Below are positions 43,469-47,490 of a DNA stretch of 47,490 nt, piece by piece. Source of the DNA: Cupriavidus sp. U2 (GTDB lineage Bacteria; Pseudomonadota; Gammaproteobacteria; Burkholderiales; Burkholderiaceae); NCBI RefSeq assembly GCF_009663685.2, contig NZ_RCOG02000034.1, positions 1-47,490 on the forward strand. Direction: 5' to 3'. A program made the position numbers and the translations under genes. Position 1 is the first letter of the stretch. Every line of letters begins with the position of its first letter. The notes under the pieces were generated by a model, which saw nothing but the letters and a program-made list of their open reading frames with translations, was not told the DNA's origin and ran no database searches.

Positions 43469-46384
43469 ATGCAGGGTTGGCACACAACGTTTTTGGGGAT
43501 GCGTGGGCTCCCCCGCGATATCAGCGACTTCGAGATGAAGGCATTTTTCACCTTCGATGGTGCCGAGCGCGACGCAATCAATGCACGCCGAGGTGATTCC
43601 CACAAGCTTGGTCTGGCGCTCCATATTGGTTTCCTGCGCATGAGTGGGCGTTTGCTCGGTGCCTTTCGGGTAATTCCAGTAGCCTTGTGGCGCCACCTTG
43701 GCAACGAGCTTGGCATTGCAGCACCAGAAGTCGCCTCGCTGAGAGCCATGTATGAACGCGGGCGCACGCTATTCGATCACCAACAAGTAGCCTGCACGGT
43801 CCTTGGATTCCAGTGGATGAGCGAGCACCAGCGCCGCTCACTGGTACGTGAACTGCGCGACGAAGTGGCGCGCTGCGCCGACCGCGATCAGCTACTCGTG
43901 CGGGCGCGTCAATGGCTGTACAAGAACAAGCTGGTGATCGTGCACGAGCGGGCAATTCGGACACTGATTGCGGCGGCACTTGCCCAGCTTGAAGTTGAAA
44001 CAGGCACCGCCATCGCCGCCAGCGTTGATCCAGCAACACTTGATCGCTGGCGAGCCTCAGTTTCAGAGCTGCGCCCAGATGGACAAACCCAGCAGAGTTG
44101 GCTATGGGCTGCACCGGCGAAACACTCAACCCGCCAAATCAGCGAGGTACTGGAGCGCATCGACCTGCTTTACACGCTGGACGTTCATAAGCACCTGGCA
44201 GACATCCCCGATCTCATCTTGCGCCGCTACGCGCGCCGACTTGTCTCCAGGCCGCCCTCAGCCGGAGCCAAGATCAAAGAGCCAGCGCGCACCGTGGAGG
44301 TCGCATGCTTTCTTCGGTATTGCCTGTTCACCACCACAGACCAGTTGATCCTTATGGTGCAGCGCCGGATCGCCGATCTGTGGCGTCAGGCTGCCGCCGA
44401 TGTCCCCGCTACCGTCAATTGGGCCGCAATGTACAAAACGCTGCTCGGCGAACTTGTTGCCTTGAGCGCGCAAGGTGCGGTGCCAGATGCTGAGTTGCGT
44501 GCCCGTCTTGAAGCCTTGATCACCGAAACCCAGAAACGCAAACCACCGAGCAGGGCCTCCCTGGTCCGCGAGGGATTGATTGATGGAATTCGCCCCGTGC
44601 GGTCGTTGCTCGTCGCCATTGCAAAGCTGCCCTGGCAGGCCACCGGCGAGCATCCTGCCATCGAGTACCTTGCCAAGCTGCAAGCTTTATATCTCAAAGG
44701 ATCCAGAAAGCTGCCAGTTGAAGTGGTGGCACCAAGTCTGGGAATGATCTGGCAGGTTTCGATCTCCAGCCCAGACCGGGAACGGGCGTTTCAGGCGTTG
44801 GAGGTGGCCACCCTGTTTGCCCTGCGCCGCGCGGTGCGCAATGGCTCGGTCTGGATTGAGCACAGCCTGAGCTTTCGGGGTCGTGCGCGCTTGTTCTTCA
44901 CGGACGAGCGTTGGCAGGCAGAGTCCAAGAAACACTATGCCCGTCTATCGTTACCCAGCAAGGCTGCCACTTTCTTGAAGCCTTTGCTGGCCAGAGTAAC
45001 TGCCGGTGTCGATGCGGTGGCCGCTGCAGCCCGCAGTGGCGTACTGCGCGTGGATGATGAACTCCATTTGTCGCCATTGCCCGCAGAGGACGAAGACCCA
45101 GAAGTGACCAAGCTGCGCGCGGCTTTGGATCACCGCATCGGTGAGGTTCAATTGCCGGAAGTGATTCTGGCCGTTGACGCCCAGGTGCGCTTTAGCTGGA
45201 TCATGCTCGGACGTGAGCCGCGCTCTACCGACGAGCTGCTGATGGTCTATGCCGGCATCATGGCCCACGGCACCAGTCTGACTGCGGTCGAATGCGCGCG
45301 CATGATTCCGCAATTGTCTGCCACCAGCATTCGCCAGGCCATGCGCTGGGCGCGGGACGAACGGCGTCTGAGCCAGGCCTGCCAGGCTGTGCTGGAATTC
45401 ATGCAGCGACACCCGATTGCCGCCACCTGGGGGCGGTCCGATTTGGCATCTTCTGACATGATGAGCATGGAGACCACCAAACGGGTGTGGCAAGCCCGGC
45501 TTGATCCTCGGCGCAACACACCTTCCATTGGAATCTACTCCCATGTAAAAGACCGGTGGGGCATCTTCCATGCGCAGCCCTTTGTGCTCAATGAGCGCCA
45601 GGCGGGCGTGGCCATTGAAGGTGTCATCCGCCAAGAAAAGCTGGAGACCAGCCAGCTTGCTGTGGATACCCATGGCTACACCGACTTTGCCATGTCACAT
45701 GCCCGTTTGCTTGGTTTTGATCTTTGCCCGCGGTTGAAGGAACTCAAACAGCGCCACCTCTTTGTGCCACGCGGCACCAAAGTGCCCGCAGAAATCGCTG
45801 CGGTGTGCGAAGCCAATGTCGACGTCGCTTTGATCGAAAAGCATTGGGATAGTCTGGTGCACCTGGCAGCCTCGGTCATGAGCGGACATGCCAGTGCGGT
45901 GGCAGCTCTTGCGCGGTTCGGTTCTGCCGCCCAGGGCGATCCAATCTATGAGGCTGGCGTGCAATTGGGGCGGTTGCTGCGTACGGCGTTTTTGGCTGAC
46001 TACTTTGTCAAGGACGCTTTCAGGAACGAGTTGCGCCGGGTGCTCAATCGGGGCGAGGCTGTTAACGCCCTCAAGCGCGCCATTTATACCGGCCGGATCA
46101 GCCCGGCGCAGGCCAAACGTGTCGATGAAATGCAGGCTGTGGCCGATGCGTTGAGCCTGATGGCCAACATCGTGATGGCGTGGAATACCTCACAGATGCA
46201 GGCGGTCCTGGATCGCTGGTCGAACCGCCGCCAGGTCATTCCACCGGAACTGATCGGGAAGATTGCGCCCACCAGGCTGGAGAGCATCAACTTGCGGGGT
46301 GTGTTTCGCTTCCCGGTTGACCGCTATGCTGACCAAATCCTGCCTTCGCGGCCAAATGCATCGATAACTGGCACCAATGGATGA
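43469..46384 (+). CDS. tnpA: IS1071 transposase TnpA
   Basis: The 971-residue Tn3-family transposase starts at ATG 43469 (MQGWHTTFLGMRGLPRDISD); a TTG four codons upstream is not needed. C-terminal DDE-type catalytic domain contains LASSDMMSMETTKRVWQARL (first Asp region), QLAVDTHGYTDFAMSHARLL (second) and the final FRNELRRVLNRGEAVNALKR (Glu region). Full length with no frameshift, so potentially active. Confidence 0.95.
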   Translation: MQGWHTTFLGMRGLPRDISDFEMKAFFTFDGAERDAINARRGDSHKLGLALHIGFLRMSGRLLGAFRVIPVALWRHLGNELGIAAPEVASLRAMYERGRTLFDHQQVACTVLGFQWMSEHQRRSLVRELRDEVARCADRDQLLVRARQWLYKNKLVIVHERAIRTLIAAALAQLEVETGTAIAASVDPATLDRWRASVSELRPDGQTQQSWLWAAPAKHSTRQISEVLERIDLLYTLDVHKHLADIPDLILRRYARRLVSRPPSAGAKIKEPARTVEVACFLRYCLFTTTDQLILMVQRRIADLWRQAAADVPATVNWAAMYKTLLGELVALSAQGAVPDAELRARLEALITETQKRKPPSRASLVREGLIDGIRPVRSLLVAIAKLPWQATGEHPAIEYLAKLQALYLKGSRKLPVEVVAPSLGMIWQVSISSPDRERAFQALEVATLFALRRAVRNGSVWIEHSLSFRGRARLFFTDERWQAESKKHYARLSLPSKAATFLKPLLARVTAGVDAVAAAARSGVLRVDDELHLSPLPAEDEDPEVTKLRAALDHRIGEVQLPEVILAVDAQVRFSWIMLGREPRSTDELLMVYAGIMAHGTSLTAVECARMIPQLSATSIRQAMRWARDERRLSQACQAVLEFMQRHPIAATWGRSDLASSDMMSMETTKRVWQARLDPRRNTPSIGIYSHVKDRWGIFHAQPFVLNERQAGVAIEGVIRQEKLETSQLAVDTHGYTDFAMSHARLLGFDLCPRLKELKQRHLFVPRGTKVPAEIAAVCEANVDVALIEKHWDSLVHLAASVMSGHASAVAALARFGSAAQGDPIYEAGVQLGRLLRTAFLADYFVKDAFRNELRRVLNRGEAVNALKRAIYTGRISPAQAKRVDEMQAVADALSLMANIVMAWNTSQMQAVLDRWSNRRQVIPPELIGKIAPTRLESINLRGVFRFPVDRYADQILPSRPNASITGTNG

Positions 46385-46417
46385 AACCGACCACGGTTTG
46401 ACGCCACGAATCGCAGA

Positions 46418-46527
46418 TTTGAAAGTGAACAGGAAAGTCAATGAAATCAACGATCTACCAACACCACCTCCGCGCCAGTGCTAGCTTTTCGTACCGTCAC
46501 TTATTGCACTGAAAACGAGGAGACCCC
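46418..46527. repeat. IS1071 right terminal inverted repeat
   Basis: Inverted counterpart of 43324-43433, ending ...GGAGACCCC before the second GATCC. Confidence 0.85.
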
Positions 46528-46532
46528 GATCC
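46528..46532. repeat. IS1071 target duplication, right
   Basis: GATCC, identical to 43319-43323. Confidence 0.92.
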
Positions 46533-47076
46533 CAGCGTCTTGCGCAGCCTCGACGAGTTGCTCACGCGCGCGGTTGAGCAGCCGGCTGTCGGTCGGGTGG
46601 GCGATGGCCTTGGGCTGCACCGTGGTGTCCAGCACCACATGCTCCAGGCTCTGGCGCTTGATCACTCCGCCCTTGCGTGCAGCTTCGATGGAATGGGCCA
46701 GCAGCCACTCGCAGCCGGCCTCGCCAATGCGCTGGCGCCAGCGCACCAAGCTGGAGGGATCGCAGGGCAGCTCGTGCTGGAAGTACCGCTCACCACTGAA
46801 GTGCTGCCAGTACGGGTTTTCTCGCCAGCCCTCACACACGTCCTCGTCGCTGAGTGCGTACACGTGCTTGAGGTACAGCAGAGCGGCCATCAGCCGCGTG
46901 GGCAGAGCCGGCCGGCCCGTGGTTGAGACGAACTCCGGACTCCATTCGGCTTCAAACGCCTGCCAGTCGATCAGTGCCGCCAAGCGAACCAGCTCGTGAC
47001 GCTGGTTGATCAGGTTCAGCAGCTCGCTGCGGAACAAGTCGTGATCGGCGCGTTCGTCGGCTGGCTTCGGACCCAT
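46528..47076 (-). pseudogene. IS5-family transposase, N-terminal part
   Basis: The 5' part starts at ATG 47076 (MGPKPADERADHDLFRSELL; a GTG at 47082 also possible) and contains TTGRPALPTRLMAALLYLKH and VVLDTTVQPKAIAHPTDSRL with the first catalytic Asp region. It breaks at EAAQDAGI exactly at the GATCC duplication. Reading on into IS1071 adds a few meaningless residues before a stop. Confidence 0.85.
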
Positions 47077-47185
47077 CAACACCTCGATGCAGTTTGCAAG
47101 GAATTGATATCAATTCGACCTGAACCCTGCAAACCACACCATCGGCATTCACCCCGAAAGCTCAGTGTTCATGCGGGTTAGCGGA

Positions 47186-47490
47186 AATACTGTTCAGATA
47201 CGAAGCACCGGCACTGGCTGATGCCGCAAATGGAGCGCTGCGCCGCGATGCCGAACATTGAAGTTGCTCATCTTGCGCTTGACGCCGCGCGGGTTCAGGC
47301 GCCCACGACTGCTCACGCAGCGCCCGCGCGCGATCTCGGCCAGCAGGGCCTCGCGCCAGGCAGGCAAACGCTCAGGGGGAAACGGCCGCAGCTTGCGGCA
47401 TCTTGCGCTTGATCACGCGCACGGCGTGCATGAAGCTCAGGCGATCCGGATCGAGTTCGCGCGCCCAGGCCGCCTGCGCCATCAACTGGC
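47186..47490 (-). mobile_element. IS4-family insertion sequence, left end (copy B, partial)
   Basis: Starts with AATACTGTTCAGATA (47186-47200), exact inverse of the copy A terminus, followed by the 3' part of a minus-strand IS4-type transposase running off the window. Same orientation as copy A, so the two frame the region as direct repeats. Confidence 0.8.
47194..47490 (-). pseudogene. IS4-family transposase, C-terminal part with apparent frameshift
   Basis: Minus-strand reading gives QLMAQAAWARELDPDRLSFM and HAVRVIKRKMPQAA, typical of IS4 C-termini, then an early stop after VSP. Skipping one base restores PERLPAWREALLAEIARGRC and VSSRGRLNPRGVKRKMSNFN to a TGA at 47194. One extra G in this copy, or a sequence error near the end of the window, explains it. 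Confidence 0.7.

Larger units (their letters stand above)
43324..46527 (+). mobile_element. IS1071 (Tn3 family), complete, 3204 bp
   Basis: Both ends begin GGGGTCTCCTCGTTTTCAGT and continue as long inverted repeats of about 110 bp. The single gene is tnpA; no resolvase is present. Length (3204 bp) and ends agree with IS1071, an element often found beside xenobiotic-degradation genes in betaproteobacteria. GATCC duplications show direct transposition into the IS5-family transposase. Confidence 0.95.
42328..47182 (-). mobile_element. IS5-family element interrupted by IS1071
   Basis: A minus-strand transposase gene in two pieces flanks a complete IS1071. Candidate imperfect ends are GCTAAC...CATGA at 42328 and its inverted counterpart ending GTTAGC at 47182. 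Without IS1071 and one target copy the element would be about 1.6 kb. IS4 copy B starts three bases to the right. Exact termini need comparison with an intact copy. Confidence 0.7.

Noticed and set aside
1..47490. Window as a closed circle with the two IS4 parts joined
   Set aside because: Joining the ends would leave only about 178 codons of transposase, far below family length, so sequence is missing between them.
1..47490. CRISPR arrays, tRNA or rRNA genes
   Set aside because: No regularly spaced repeats, and no tRNA cloverleaf or rRNA-like sequence noticed.

Overview
The window reads as accessory DNA from a betaproteobacterium of the Burkholderiales, most like Comamonadaceae. The evidence is high GC, a nag-type naphthalene cluster, Bug-type periplasmic binding proteins and IS1071. 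It is a catabolic island or plasmid segment built from at least three modules joined by mobile DNA.

Layout. (1) 1-306 is the transposase-start end of an IS4-family insertion sequence that has cut off the 5' part of a CoA-transferase gene. (2) 307-7574 is a plus-strand CoA-thioester operon: truncated family III CoA-transferase, MenB/BadI-like crotonase, acyl-CoA dehydrogenase, second CoA-transferase, MmgE/PrpD protein, CitE-type lyase and a citryl-CoA-lyase-like protein. It ends at an IS5-type transposase scrap (7584-7736). (3) 7812-22773 is a LysR-controlled operon: class I P450 with its own reductase and [2Fe-2S] ferredoxin, FAH-type hydrolase, gentisate-dioxygenase-like cupin enzyme, complete Liv-type ABC importer, CoA-transferase, HMG-CoA-lyase-like enzyme, and LeuC/LeuD-like dehydratase. 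(4) 22856-23026 is a Bug-protein remnant, followed by a chemoreceptor (23056-24702). (5) 24669-42118 is a nag cluster in the order nagR / nagAa-G-H-Ab-Ac-Ad-B-F-C-Q-E-D-J, then nagI-K-L and two Bug proteins. (6) 42328-47182 is an IS5-family element whose transposase is split by a complete 3204-bp IS1071 with a perfect 5-bp target duplication. (7) 47186-47490 is the other end of an IS4 element in the same orientation as the one at the left edge.

How the genes work together. The nag genes take naphthalene to salicylate (NagAaAbAcAd, B, C, D, E, F). NagGH with NagAaAb takes salicylate to gentisate. NagI, L and K take gentisate to fumarate and pyruvate. The P450 operon has a second gentisate dioxygenase and a second FAH hydrolase but no maleylpyruvate isomerase. 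Instead it carries a LeuCD-type dehydratase, a CoA-transferase and an HMG-CoA-lyase-type enzyme. I infer a route for alkyl-substituted gentisates: methylgentisate, methylmaleylpyruvate, citraconate plus pyruvate, (R)-citramalate, (R)-citramalyl-CoA, acetyl-CoA plus pyruvate. This would suit methylnaphthalene- or cresol/xylenol-type substrates. It is the most interesting hypothesis in the window and has not been tested here.

No tRNA, rRNA or CRISPR array was seen. Functions are assigned from motifs and remembered family sequences, not from database searches.
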